DNA of 64,000 nt from Saccharomycopsis phalli (GCA_020342235.1 CP073213.1:2501-66500), one strand, 5' to 3'. Counted from the stretch's first letter, positions 1-11,636 are shown. Notes: generated by a model from the letters alone, not told the origin. A program made the numbers and translations.

Positions 1-2081
1 GATTGTGCCACTGAAAGCTTTGAGTTGTAATTTGTTTCCACAGATTATGGCCATATCATGCGGCTGCAATAAAGTCTACAAGTATAATATAGTAACTGTA
101 ATAGAAGTGGGGTTCTTATCTTTCATTGCTACACTAAACCGAGTTACGGCGACGTAAGTCCTTTGACAAACCCAACCATCAGACCATTGTGCTCAATTTA
201 GAACGTTACTTATTGTCTTAATCCTTCTCATGCCTTATCTTTCCCGAAATCACCATTCCAAAGATAACTCCAATTGTTTATACTCGAGCAAAGGCAGGAA
301 ATAATAAAAGAAAAGAGATAAGACAATACTGTTGTTGGAAGGAAATGGGCTTTATTACACGTGCTATCCAATCACATAGGATTAGAGAAAATTATTTAAG
401 ATGTTTATAGGTATAGTTTGACTTATTATTTTTAATTGACGCGCGATAATTTCCCTGTAGATTTTGCCTTAGTAATAGGTTTAGCTTATCAATGGTAAGT
501 CTATGTGTAGTCTGAGCAACAGGCGTTGTAGTATATCTTGATAGGAGAAAAAAAGATACTGTGTAGCATAAAAAAATACATCAGCTTCTCACTTAGTTAC
601 TATTATGCCACTCATACATCTTTACGAATTCTGTACTCTGTGACTTACTATTGTTTAGTATGTCAGAACCAATTATATATGAGTATGGTTACTTTAAGAT
701 ATTAACAGAATTATTCGAGCGATCTCTTGTTTCTTGCTATTAGAATGGATACAGTTTCGCCAAGCTTTATTTATCCTTTACATTGTTTCTGATTTTGTTA
801 GAGTTGATAGATATCTTTGAGTCAAACATAGTATTAAGATAACTAGATAAAATAAATAATCGGAAAGGTAGTGATGATTGAATTGAAATTTACTTGTTGT
901 TTTGAATTACGAAAATATCTCCCTTTTATAGGATAGATATTAGACCGAGGATTGCCTTGGAGCCTGCGAGCGCCTCCGCAAGGAGAAGCTTGGCTTTATC
1001 TCGGTGCACTTTGAGCGGCATAGCGCTGATTTTGCGTATGTGCCAGTAGTAGTTGGGAAGTGAGTCACTGTTAGAGGTGACCATTTCTTGTCACTCTTTG
1101 ATTGCCTTTTCTGGGACCATTTACTTGTGCATTTGTATGCCGGATCGTTGTAGTTCTTGCCTTGGTAGTGAATCTTCTTCATGACTTACATTCATTGATT
1201 CTATAAAGAGGATACGATATTACAGAATTATTACATAAATTAGTACTGGTTTTGATCTACGGCTACAGTAGACTATAGCAAAGGAGTTCTGTATTTCACC
1301 GTCTAGGAACTAAAGGTGGGGCCCATAAATAAATGTCAGAAGAAACACCTCTAGATAGGTATAAGAACTTACTAATTATTCTTCGGCGAGATCCGTAGGC
1401 AGATTTTTGAAGGAGCTATAATGTCTCGCCATAATGACTGCGTGACTACCAACTCCTCTATGTCTGTTGTCAGCAATATAAGTCATGGAAGATGGTAGTG
1501 AGACGGGTCCATGCAACGAAGGGAAGGGCACTTGCGGTCACAATTTTTAGTAGACATTTTCTCCAAAGAAGCTGCCTAATCGACATTAAGATTTTTTGTA
1601 ACCCAGTTCGTCCTAATTCCTTTTAGAGAATCAGGACTTTCCCTTTTTAGTTGTTATTTCCTGTCTGGCTCTAGCTCCTCTGTTAGTGAAGTGCCCCAAC
1701 TGGCGTAACTTCACATTCCAATGAGCAATTGCTGTTTTCAAGTATAATTAGTCATGCAAATATATTTTAGCTATTTTACTGGAATGTGATAGAATTTATC
1801 ACTTTGAACACAGAATAAGATTCACAGGCCAGGCTTCTCATATCCACATCTAGCACCACACATCAACAGAACTACTCCTATTGAAGTTTTTAATCCCAGA
1901 AATGTACGAGAATATTGATAAAATGTTTTATTCAACAGCATTGGTCACTCAGGATTTTCCTGAGTAAAAATATAATTGTCGAGTCACCGTATCTCAGGAA
2001 ACAATATATGACCAAATACTTCTATCCTCATAGATCCCAACTGGAAGTAGGTAAGTGTTAGTAAGTTCCTGGATTGGATAG
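1..2081. other. Gene-poor left edge
   Basis: About 2 kb without a gene I can support. It is A/T-rich with many stops in all frames. An 80-codon open frame on the minus strand (940-1182) is lysine- and arginine-rich, has no motif I recognise and is probably chance or a mobile-element remnant. Around 1257-1325 there is weak similarity to 54271-54340. At 1925-1990, in reverse orientation, there is a fragment of a dispersed repeat also found near 31.0 and 52.2 kb. Confidence 0.5.
1925..1990 (-). repeat. Fragment of old dispersed repeat (family B)
   Basis: Read on the minus strand, this stretch matches 31040-31112 with several substitutions. Shared blocks are a cgg-n-gA-ttcgaca start, ATATATTTT, ACTCAGGAA, ATCCTGAG, CAATGCT or GCATTGCT, and TTGAA-AAAAC. 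Other copies are at 30208-30342 and 52210-52312. It is probably an eroded LTR. Confidence 0.5.
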
Positions 2082-2417
2082 TGTCGTAGTTTATATTTCG
2101 GTCTGATTAGACATAGTATTATGATGAACTATAAACTACTTAATTATTTGTTTTGTTCCTATGGATAACCGGATTGGGCTCTGCTAGATATAATGTCTAG
2201 CTTGAATTGTTTAGGTAAGTTGTGTTTTCTATAAAGAGGAAGTCCTCTTTATATAGACGTTAGGAGGTCCTCCGAGGGATTAATCTTCCAATGATATTGT
2301 ACTCAATCCTATTGGAGGACCACATCCACCGTTTAATCAAGGGTGGAGGTTGGTGAGACATCACCAACGCCAACCTCGCATTAGTGAACTATTCTGCAGT
2401 GGTTGTGAACCACGACA
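2082..2417. mobile_element. Solo LTR (family A), 336 bp, with target duplication
   Basis: The element begins TGTCGTAGTTTA and ends TGAACCACGACA, giving the TG...CA ends and short inverted termini expected of a retrotransposon LTR. It is flanked on both sides by GATAG (2077-2081 and 2418-2422), a 5-bp target-site duplication. Blocks such as AGACATAGTATTA, ACTATAAACTACTTAATT, TTTGTTTTGTTCC and GGATAACCGGA are shared with the second copy at 30680-31021. No internal retrotransposon coding sequence is present, so this is a solo LTR left by recombination. Orientation is arbitrary without the internal region. Confidence 0.88.
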
Positions 2418-2709
2418 GATAGTGTAATGCTAATGAATCATACTGCATAGAGATCTAAAGTAGAAAAGTCAACGGCTACATATTACTGATTATTATAATA
2501 AAAACTGTCATGCCAGTACTGATCCCTGGTCGCATACAGGATTCATGAACACATAACAGACACTCCTTTTTATATATTTTCCCTATTCGAATAGCCCCAA
2601 ATTGCTCAGCGGAAAGAAAGTCAAACAAATAGAGGTCTCACAAGAATGCCAAATAACCGCATCAAGCCTTTTGAAGCATAGTCTACATATGTATGTATAC
2701 AAGCCCAAT

Positions 2710-5145
2710 CTATATTAACATCAAACTAATATCATAGTCTTTCATAATCTGTATCCAAGTTATCCCATCATCATTAAGAACTTTCTTCATCTGCCAAATC
2801 TTCTTGAGGCATCCCACTGCGGAGTTGTAGTCGTTAACACCTCGTTCTGACATCTTCTCACACCATACAAGAAAGCCATTCTGTAGTTCTGGGTTGTCGG
2901 CCTCGCATCCTGCAATAAACCCTGGCCAGAAGATCGGGAAGATTTCTGCCTCGTTGTTATCGATGATATTCTGTAGTCCTTGTAGATGGAGCAAGCAGCT
3001 CTTGACATAGTACTCAACATCCAGGTAATTCACTCGTTGAATGATGCGATAGAAGTACACGTTGATGCCCATGTTGAACGACATGAGGTGATGGTAAACT
3101 CCCTCATGGACCCTGGACTGAAACTCTTTGCGGCTATCGTTGACCCACAAATTCCACTCAAGCTGCCACGAGTTAAGTTTCCGTTCAAACTCTTGCACCT
3201 GGATGGAAAAGCTGTACTTGTTACCAAACTCTGTGCGTCCGTCCATGATCTGAATCTTGGTTTGGAATAAGTCCACGGCTTCAGAGAAAAGCAGCAAGAG
3301 GGAGTTTGGAAGACCAAACAACTCGTCCGTGGAGAAGATAGTCTCACCGCCCTTTGCTGTAGGCTTGTTGCGTTCCCCATGCATCCGTGTACCTAAGCTG
3401 TATGCGGCACCAGCGTTGTATTTTGGTGACATGGCAAAGTTCTGCGACGCAACCTCAATGAATTTTGGTGATTGTGGGAGCAGAACTGGCGAGCCCTGGT
3501 TGCTGTTAACAATGTGCTCGATAGAGATGCGGCCCTTGTCTGTAATTTTTTCCCTAAACGTTGGCTGGGTATCCAAAGTATTTGGCTCTTGCTTGGTTCT
3601 GCTGTGATTCTGTACAAACAAGTTGGCGCTGTAGTTACGCCAAGAGTGCACCGGTTCACTCCGGGGAACAAGGCCGTCCAGGTCAACGTTTGCATGGGGT
3701 AGTTGCGACAAGAGCCGCTTTTGAGTTTTGTTCTCGGGATTACCGTCCAAGTTGAAGTAGTTCTCTGGGTAGATGTCGTAGATCTGAGTGCTCTCCTGGA
3801 TCTTTTTTGTGAATGAGAAGATACGATGCAATGTCTTGGCCTTGGCGGACAATTTCTTGTTCCTCTTCATGCGGTTCAGGATGAACTCCTGGCACAAGTC
3901 CAAGTAAGCCTTACACAGCTTCATTGTGCCCGACAGGATATCAATGGTGCTCATCAGCAAAATGCTCACAAGCACATCTTTGTACTTTTGTGTATACAAG
4001 TTCTCGGCGATGCTGCGGTTAATAAAGTCCAGGGCGATTGTTCTGGCGCTTTCGCCGATTCGACGCCAATAGACGTAACCGTCGCTTCCGCGGACGAATT
4101 TGTTGCGGAGGTGGAACGCGGAAACTGCAAGGATAGCGTTCAACGTGCAGTGGTTGGAGTAGCTGCTTTCGCCAATGGCGCACAAGTCACCAAGCGCCTT
4201 GAATGCACGTGGCACGTATATTGTCTTCCAGGGGTTCCTCGCAAAAAGAAGCACGGTCATGGTATTTGCAACATTATCAAGGTAGTTCTTCAAGAGGAAG
4301 CGCGTGATTGGGAGGGTGATCATTGCGGTATTGGAGACGGACTTGGCGCCCTCGGGGATAAACTTGATGACCGAGTCCGGGAGCTGGATAAGCTTGATAA
4401 ACTGTGACCCTTTTTTTTGGCTGTCTATGGTGGCGGCCGTGGGGTTGTAAATCGACTGGATCTCGTTCAAGGACAGCATCTCTGCCACCTTGGGGGGTGC
4501 GTACTGCGGCTCGTACATGTTCTGGACCGGCAACTGTCCCTGAACGTCCTGCGGCCAGCTACCGTACCGCTGGAAAAACTGCAACTGGCCAGTGTCATTC
4601 TCCAAATAGTCCTGCAGGAACGGCTCACTCCTCTGGAATATTGGCGCCTCGGTCTTTGTGTACATGTCTGGCGCAAACGCCCCGTTACCAAACCCTGGGC
4701 TGGTGTCCGGTTCATCACGGCGCTTCTTCTTGGGCCGCTTGCGCTTCTTCCGTCTCGCTGTTTCGTTACCAATAAAGGTACCAAAGGGGCCACGCAACAC
4801 GGTCTCATCGGCAATCATCTCCGGGGAATGTAGTTGTGACAAGTCCCGGTCGATGGCCTCGTAGGTCTCATATATCAGCAGCTGGGGAAATTTGACAAAG
4901 GCCACATTGCGTCGTTGGAAAAAAGTGTTTTCCTCCTGTGGGACTGCGACCTGGTTCCCCAAGGCGTCGTATTTGATCGGGGCGGACCACCTGAGTTTGA
5001 TATCGTAACCCTCGCAGGTTAGGCCTGCTTTCTTGCAGCGGTTACAGTGCGGCTTTTCAATATCGCACTTAACTTTGCGCGAGCGGCACGTCCAGCAGCC
5101 GGTGAAGGTCTTGTTCCTTTTAAGTTTCGGTTGGCCAGACGACAT
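2710..5145 (-). CDS. ARG81: Zn2Cys6 transcription factor, arginine metabolism regulator Arg81
   Basis: This 811-residue protein has a fungal binuclear zinc cluster near the N-terminus: Cys17, 20, 27, 34, 37 and 44, spaced CX2CX6CX6CX2CX6C. The segment GCWTCRSRKVKC and the following GYDIKLRW (residues 46-53) match what I recall of S. cerevisiae Arg81 and not a generic zinc-cluster factor. A basic RRKKRKRPKKKRR stretch near residue 135 is a likely nuclear signal. Arg81 acts with Arg80, Mcm1 and Arg82 to repress arginine-synthesis genes such as ARG1 and to activate catabolic genes when arginine is present. Here a likely target, ARG1, lies 3.3 kb away. The gene is divergent from ATP16 across a 197-bp gap holding two TGAGTCA sites. 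The length is close to the family's roughly 880 residues. Confidence 0.88.
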   Translation of the reverse strand: MSSGQPKLKRNKTFTGCWTCRSRKVKCDIEKPHCNRCKKAGLTCEGYDIKLRWSAPIKYDALGNQVAVPQEENTFFQRRNVAFVKFPQLLIYETYEAIDRDLSQLHSPEMIADETVLRGPFGTFIGNETARRKKRKRPKKKRRDEPDTSPGFGNGAFAPDMYTKTEAPIFQRSEPFLQDYLENDTGQLQFFQRYGSWPQDVQGQLPVQNMYEPQYAPPKVAEMLSLNEIQSIYNPTAATIDSQKKGSQFIKLIQLPDSVIKFIPEGAKSVSNTAMITLPITRFLLKNYLDNVANTMTVLLFARNPWKTIYVPRAFKALGDLCAIGESSYSNHCTLNAILAVSAFHLRNKFVRGSDGYVYWRRIGESARTIALDFINRSIAENLYTQKYKDVLVSILLMSTIDILSGTMKLCKAYLDLCQEFILNRMKRNKKLSAKAKTLHRIFSFTKKIQESTQIYDIYPENYFNLDGNPENKTQKRLLSQLPHANVDLDGLVPRSEPVHSWRNYSANLFVQNHSRTKQEPNTLDTQPTFREKITDKGRISIEHIVNSNQGSPVLLPQSPKFIEVASQNFAMSPKYNAGAAYSLGTRMHGERNKPTAKGGETIFSTDELFGLPNSLLLLFSEAVDLFQTKIQIMDGRTEFGNKYSFSIQVQEFERKLNSWQLEWNLWVNDSRKEFQSRVHEGVYHHLMSFNMGINVYFYRIIQRVNYLDVEYYVKSCLLHLQGLQNIIDNNEAEIFPIFWPGFIAGCEADNPELQNGFLVWCEKMSERGVNDYNSAVGCLKKIWQMKKVLNDDGITWIQIMKDYDISLMLI

Positions 5146-5233
5146 AAAGCCATGTGAGGGTCATACCAAGGTTTTGGCCACTGCAGGATCAAAAACGTTG
5201 CGATGACTAAGCAAAATTAAATAATTAGTCAGC

Positions 5234-5251
5234 TGAGTCATCTCTGAGTCA
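5234..5251. promoter_or_regulatory. Two Gcn4/AP-1 type sites between ARG81 and ATP16
   Basis: TGAGTCA occurs at 5234-5240 and again at 5245-5251, 11 bp apart, in the short divergent promoter. This heptamer is the core recognised by Gcn4, the general amino-acid control activator. The sites lie about 90-105 bp upstream of either start codon, and the arrangement fits control of ARG81. Binding is inferred from sequence only. Confidence 0.6.
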
Positions 5252-5271
5252 GCGCGCTTTTTAGCGGACGC

Positions 5272-5278
5272 CATTGGC
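5272..5278. promoter_or_regulatory. CCAAT box (inverted) upstream of ATP16
   Basis: The sequence CATTGGC at 5272-5278 holds ATTGG, the reverse complement of CCAAT, 65 bp before the ATP16 start. The Hap2/3/4/5 complex binds CCAAT boxes of respiratory genes in yeasts, so a role in ATP16 expression is plausible. A pentamer alone is weak evidence. Confidence 0.4.
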
Positions 5279-5342
5279 GGGATTCCGGCCGGGTAGCTAT
5301 CCTAGCCACTAGAAAAATTCACACCCTCAACCAGTCCACACC

Positions 5343-5822
5343 ATGTTGAGATACTCTGCTCATACGTTCCGCAAGTCCGTTGCCCTTGTTGCTAAGCGTT
5401 CCTACGCCGACGCCGCAGCCGCTGGCGCTCTCAAGTTGAACTTCTCGCTTCCTCACGAGTCCTTGTACAATAACGTCGACGTGCAACAGGTCAACATCCC
5501 AGCCGTCTCTGGTGCAAGAGGTATCTTGGCCAACCACGTACCAACCATTGATGAGTTGAGTGCTGGAATCGTCGAGGTTGTCGAGTCCAGTGGAACCACC
5601 AAGTCTTTCTTTGTCTCGGGCGGAATCTCGACCGTGCAACCAGAGTCGAAGTTGTCCATCACTGCCGTGGAGGCTTACCCATTGGACTCGTTCAACACCC
5701 AGGCCATCAAGAGCAAGCTCGAGGAGGCTCAAAAGAACTTGGCTTCCTCTGATGAGAGCACTGCTGCAGAGGCTGCCATTGAGGTCGAGATCTTGACTGC
5801 ATTACAATCTGTCGCCAAATAG
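5343..5822 (+). CDS. ATP16: Mitochondrial F1 ATP synthase delta subunit
   Basis: This 159-residue protein is the delta subunit of the F1 central stalk (bacterial epsilon homologue), which couples rotor rotation in FoF1 ATP synthase on the matrix side of the inner membrane. The N-terminus (about residues 1-22) is rich in Arg, Ser and Ala with no acidic residue, typical of a matrix-targeting presequence. The body contains the beta-sandwich signature: LNFSLPHESLY, VNIPAVSGARGILANHVPTI and the FVSGG turn, followed by a helical C-terminal hairpin rich in Glu, Ala and Ser. The length equals the usual family length (about 160). The start is the first ATG after the promoter, and the gene is intronless. 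Confidence 0.95.
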   Translation: MLRYSAHTFRKSVALVAKRSYADAAAAGALKLNFSLPHESLYNNVDVQQVNIPAVSGARGILANHVPTIDELSAGIVEVVESSGTTKSFFVSGGISTVQPESKLSITAVEAYPLDSFNTQAIKSKLEEAQKNLASSDESTAAEAAIEVEILTALQSVAK

Positions 5823-7367
5823 GTAAATAAATAAATGTACAATGAACAAGAATGTAGGGAATGGTTGTAGATGGAGTTTAGGGTTGAGTGTATACAATGG
5901 GAGATGGATGTTTTGCCATTTGTTTATACTTTTTGTGTGTCTATTAATTGTCTATATAATTGCCTTGATTTGCTGTCTTGATTTATTGTCTCAATTATTG
6001 CCTCAATTTGATTGACGTCGTCTTTCATTTGTCAATTCCTCTTTCATGTCATGTCATTTCAGAGCTCGTTTCTTTTCTCCTACATACACTTGTTTTATCC
6101 AATTATCCATTACAATCCCCTGATCTCCCTATTAAATACACAACGCGGCTATAAATATTCCACGAGCATATTTACAGACAAATTTATATATAATTCAAGG
6201 CGAGTCACATCTAACCAAATCCCGCACTGTCAATTGTTGAGTACAAACTCTCTCTAAAAGCAAATAAATCAAGTACCAATTTCCCCAATGGAGAATCCAA
6301 GTTGAACGAGCCAAGTCAAAAGAACTAAGTTATAAACAGCCATGGGCTATCCTATTGACTCCCATTGTCGGTTTAACAGCTCAATTAGACTCAAATCACC
6401 AACCAAACCCTAAATAACCACTCGGTAATAATTTCCTTACAAGCTTCCAATAGATTACTCTTTATCAAGCCTCATAAGTCACCCTGCTAAAACACAGAAT
6501 AGTGACATTCGCATTCTTTCAATGAAAGCTTATCATAAGCATCCTCTCCAGTTATAAATCAGCCGTCAAGTTAAACAGCATTTCAACCCGCGTCTCAACC
6601 CGCATCGACTACACTGCCTTTATATACAAGTAGTGTTACATGTGATTGCTTATTTGCATCTGCCAAAATATAGAGCTTCCGTCATCTTGTGTGATCTCGA
6701 ATTTCCATCGGGTAGCTCCAGATATACCATCGGCCAAATATAGATAGTTGTCCAACCCTAACATATTCGATATCATCTACTACATTGCCAAGCCATGAAG
6801 CTCTTCCTGCGCCCCCTAAGAATGATACCATGCACATTGATAAGGTGACCCGATATTTTAACCGTCAGGGACAGACACTTGGCACAAAATGACTGTGTTG
6901 GCCAATATTCGGCACCCAATAACCATAAAACGGACCGTATGGTATGCTTTTAGTACCCCACGAAACACTGCAGATTGTGAGGGTCAATTGTGCCAATTGC
7001 ACACATTATCAAAAAGATGACCGCCTGCACTCATAGCCCAGCACAAGCTCATTACAAATGACAAATGACAACGGACAATTTGTGTTTCTCATCAACAACC
7101 TTTCTGCACACTTGCGCCCATGGCTGTTTTTCGTCTTAATATTCTGAACCAAGGACTCATTGAATCAAGATTCCGCCAGAATAATATTCATCAGAGATTT
7201 CATCAAACGAAAATTTCATCCCATCACCTCCTGCTCACATGTTCAGTTCATTTTCCGCCTTCCCTTGTCACCTCCTATTGATTTGATAAATCCTGCTTGC
7301 CTGGCGTCATGGTGCAGCTTACTGTGCCTTGCAAAAAAATGACTTGCCACAGCACATAAAACACGCC
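5823..7367. other. 1.5-kb intergenic region, no gene seen
   Basis: No supported coding region, tRNA or mobile element between ATP16 and PEF1. The first 200 bp after ATP16 hold imperfect TTGTCT/TTGCCTTGATT-type repeats (about 5935-6015). Short open frames here lack an ATG or known motifs. The stretch before PEF1 presumably holds its promoter, but I see no clear site. Confidence 0.4.
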
Positions 7368-8138
7368 ATGCCCCACCAGGACGACCTTCCAGCTTTTGCC
7401 ACACCCTCGCAGATGTTTAGAAAAAGAAACCGCTACAACTTATACCAACAGCAGCAACAGCAGCAACAGCCGTTGTATAATCAGCAGGCACCGTCCGAGA
7501 TCCAGCAACCAAACGCAATCCCTCACCAAGGGACTGGCGTCGAGGCCAAAGAATATGAAAAAGCAAAGAGGTTGTTCATGTCCTTTGACACGGACCGGAG
7601 CAACTCGCTTAGCGAGCGAGAGCTCATGAAGGCGCTCTACAATACCGACGGATCGAGATTCGAGCCGTCGACCGTGCGCTTGATGATTAAGTTGTTTGAC
7701 AGCGACAACAACCAGACGTTGGACTTTCGAGAGTTTTATTTCCTCACAAAGTACTTGGCATATTGGAACAACACGTTCCAGCAGGCAGACGCCAATCGGT
7801 CAGGGACCATCTCGTTGAGTGAGTTTGCGCATGCATTGACAAAATTCGGTTACCAAATGAACTTCAACACCGTGTCCTACATATTTAACTTGTTTGCCAC
7901 TGCGCCTGGTGGTCACCGGGGTCAGAGCCTGCAGCCCGCGCCAGCAGGCTTTGGTTACGGTGCCCCTCCACAGCAAGGGTACAACCCAAACTACATGAAG
8001 TTTGACAAGTTTGTCGAGAGTTTGATCTGGATTCTACGGTTGACTAGTGTTTTCCGAAGATATGATACGCGGGGCACTGCCGTGGCTACGTTTGGCTTTG
8101 AGCAGTACTTGTGTGAGGGTTTGAACTTGATCAATTGA
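7368..8138 (+). CDS. PEF1: Penta-EF-hand calcium-binding protein Pef1
   Basis: This 256-residue protein has a short Gln/Pro-rich N-terminal tail, including an eight-Gln run, followed by consecutive EF-hands. Clear loops are DTDRSNSLSERE, DSDNNQTLDFRE and DANRSGTISLSE. A fourth, degenerate hand is interrupted by a Gly/Pro-rich insertion (GFGYGAPPQQGYNPN), and the fifth, in VFRRYDTRG, is non-canonical. This is the layout of ALG-2/sorcin-type penta-EF-hand proteins, whose last hand mediates dimerisation. S. cerevisiae Pef1 has this architecture and is linked to polar growth and budding. I start at the ATG at 7368; the frame is open a little further upstream but without another ATG. The family assignment is secure, the orthology likely. 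Confidence 0.85.
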   Translation: MPHQDDLPAFATPSQMFRKRNRYNLYQQQQQQQQPLYNQQAPSEIQQPNAIPHQGTGVEAKEYEKAKRLFMSFDTDRSNSLSERELMKALYNTDGSRFEPSTVRLMIKLFDSDNNQTLDFREFYFLTKYLAYWNNTFQQADANRSGTISLSEFAHALTKFGYQMNFNTVSYIFNLFATAPGGHRGQSLQPAPAGFGYGAPPQQGYNPNYMKFDKFVESLIWILRLTSVFRRYDTRGTAVATFGFEQYLCEGLNLIN

Positions 8139-8443
8139 ACGTCCAAGAATGTGGAGACCACCCCTGAGTCAAAAAAAAAAACAAAATGTGGGGGGTGAAT
8201 ACCTGACAAGCAAGCATCATCTAGAGTAGGTATCATGTAAAGCAGGTATCATGTAAAGCAGTATAGTAAGAAATTCGTCGTATATATAATGAATGTAGTG
8301 CGTCAATATCAGTTCCAGTGCATTGCCTCCATATCTCGGTGTACACCTCTCTTGCGTCTGTGTTGCCTTATCTCATGTTACCCTGGGCGTGACTCATCTT
8401 TTCCTATATAAGTAGCGCGTCCCCAAAATTTCTGCAATCCATC
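8139..8443. other. PEF1-ARG1 intergenic region
   Basis: This 305-bp gap carries the ARG1 promoter. It holds a short direct repeat (GGTATCATGTAAAGCA twice, 8227-8258), a TATATATAA run at 8281-8289 and the Gcn4 site with a TATA element close to ARG1, annotated separately. Confidence 0.5.
8390..8412 (+). promoter_or_regulatory. Gcn4 site and TATA element of ARG1
   Basis: TGACTCA at 8390-8396 is a perfect Gcn4 core, and TATATAAG at 8405-8412 follows after 8 bp. The ARG1 ATG is only 31 bp after the TATA run. ARG1 is a classic Gcn4 target in yeasts, so the site is very probably functional. Whether this TATA, or the one near 8281-8289, sets the transcription start is open. Confidence 0.7.
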
Positions 8444-9706
8444 ATGTCCAAAGGAAAAGTTTGTTTGGCCTACTCTGGCGGTTTAGACACCTCGATCATT
8501 CTTGCTTGGTTGCTTGAGCAAGGCTACGAAGTCATTGCTTTTATGGCCAACATCGGTCAAGAGGAAGACTTTGAGGCGGCTAGAGCCAAGGCCCTCAAGA
8601 TCGGTGCCTCCAAGTACGTCTTGGTGGACGTCAGAAAGGAATTCATTGAGAAGGTTCTCTACCCAGCGGTCCAGGTCAATGCCATCTACGAAAACGTCTA
8701 CTTGTTGGGAACTGCATTGGCCAGACCAGTCATTGCCAAGGCCCAGATCCAAGTAGCTGAGGAACACGGCTGTTTTGCCGTGAGTCACGGTTGCACGGGT
8801 AAGGGTAACGATCAGGTCCGTTTTGAGCTTTCGTTCTATGCTTTGAAGCCTGACGTCACTGTGATCACCCCATGGAGAGACCCTACTTTCTTCAACCGTT
8901 TTGCCGGAAGAAAGGACTTGTTGGACTATGCTGAAAAGAAGGGCATTGAGGTTACCCAAACCAAGGCCAAGCCTTGGTCGACGGATGAGAACCTCGCCCA
9001 CATTTCCTTTGAGGCTGGAATCTTGGAGGACCCAGACACCACTCCACCAAAGGACATGTGGAAGCTCACCGTGGACCCATTGGACGCGCCAAATGTCATT
9101 GAGAAGGTCGACATTGAGTTTGAAAAGGGTATCCCTTCGAAGATCATCTACTTTGAGAATGGCGAGAAGAAGGAGGTCACTGACCCGGTGGAGTTATTCT
9201 TGACCGCCAACAAGCTCGCCAGAAGAAACGGGGTCGGGAGAATCGACATTGTCGAGAACAGATTCATCGGCATCAAGTCCCGGGGCTGTTACGAGACTCC
9301 GGGATTCACTCTCTTGAGAGCTGCTCACATTGACTTGGAGGGATTGACCTTGGACAGAGAGGTCCGGGCCTTGAGAGACAACTTTGTCACTGTGCAGTAC
9401 TCAAGAATCTTGTACAACGGGCTTTACTTCACTCCAGAAGGAGAGTACGTCCGGTCGATGATTCCATCTGCACAGGCCACCATCAACGGAACTGTCCGTG
9501 TTGGACTTTACAAGGGCAGCATCCAGATCTTGGGCAGATTCTCCAACACTGAGAAGTTGTATGACGCTACCGAAAGTTCTATGGACGAGTTGACTGGATT
9601 CCAGCCGGAGGATGCCACTGGATTCATCAAGGTGCAAGCTATCAGAATCAAGAAGTACGGCGAGAAGAAAAGAGAGGAGAATGGCAACGAATTGTTGGAG
9701 TTGTAG
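8444..9706 (+). CDS. ARG1: Argininosuccinate synthase
   Basis: This 420-residue enzyme condenses citrulline and aspartate, using ATP, to argininosuccinate, the penultimate step of arginine synthesis in the cytosol. The ATP-binding PP-loop SGGLDTS is at residues 11-17. Other family hallmarks visible are GCTGKGNDQVRFE and the CYETPG segment near residue 284. The length is exactly that of yeast Arg1. Leucine is encoded by TTG, CTC and CTT with no CTG, typical of highly expressed genes in CTG-clade yeasts. ARG81, the expected repressor of this gene, lies 3.3 kb upstream, and a Gcn4 site sits 48 bp before the ATG. Confidence 0.97.
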   Translation: MSKGKVCLAYSGGLDTSIILAWLLEQGYEVIAFMANIGQEEDFEAARAKALKIGASKYVLVDVRKEFIEKVLYPAVQVNAIYENVYLLGTALARPVIAKAQIQVAEEHGCFAVSHGCTGKGNDQVRFELSFYALKPDVTVITPWRDPTFFNRFAGRKDLLDYAEKKGIEVTQTKAKPWSTDENLAHISFEAGILEDPDTTPPKDMWKLTVDPLDAPNVIEKVDIEFEKGIPSKIIYFENGEKKEVTDPVELFLTANKLARRNGVGRIDIVENRFIGIKSRGCYETPGFTLLRAAHIDLEGLTLDREVRALRDNFVTVQYSRILYNGLYFTPEGEYVRSMIPSAQATINGTVRVGLYKGSIQILGRFSNTEKLYDATESSMDELTGFQPEDATGFIKVQAIRIKKYGEKKREENGNELLEL

Positions 9707-9739
9707 GCATGGTAATGGAATGAATGCTTAATCAATGTT

Positions 9740-9822
9740 TTGTAGATACAATATGATTATAGGGACACGCAATAATTATAGGGACACACAATATGATTAT
9801 AGGGACACACCAAATAATTACA
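9740..9822 (+). repeat. Short tandem repeat after ARG1
   Basis: Three to four imperfect copies of a unit like AATATGATTATAGGGACACAC lie just downstream of ARG1. No function is visible. Confidence 0.6.
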
Positions 9823-9935
9823 CGGATGTCGTCTAGGCCTACTAGTCATGAAAAATATTCTTATTTTCATGGCCCCAGTATTAAGACATTGCTTTTCCTC
9901 ATAATGGCAGGACGTGAATCATACCATTGGGAGGT

Positions 9936-9998
9936 GAAATTTTTCATGCACCAATGCGTTGGATGGTATATTAGGTAATAAAATTTTTTGAAAATTTA
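9936..9998 (+). promoter_or_regulatory. RRPE-like elements upstream of DBP3
   Basis: GAAATTTTTCA (9936-9946) is close to the inverted ribosomal-RNA-processing element (core TGAAAAATTT). A second A/T block, TTTTTTGAAAATTTA, lies near 9984-9998, just before the ATG. These motifs mark ribosome-biogenesis genes in yeasts, which fits DBP3. This is inferred from motif and context. Confidence 0.5.
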
Positions 9999-10008
9999 TC
10001 TGCAGCCG

Positions 10009-11595
<1,587 letters not shown>

Positions 11596-11636
11596 ACAGG
11601 AGGGTTGGAGTGACCTTTTGGGTTAACCATATAGCT

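Noticed and set aside
940-1182. 80-residue frame on the minus strand, Lys/Arg-rich
   Set aside because: No motif, surrounded by stop-rich A/T DNA and possible repeat remnants. The basic composition alone does not support a gene.
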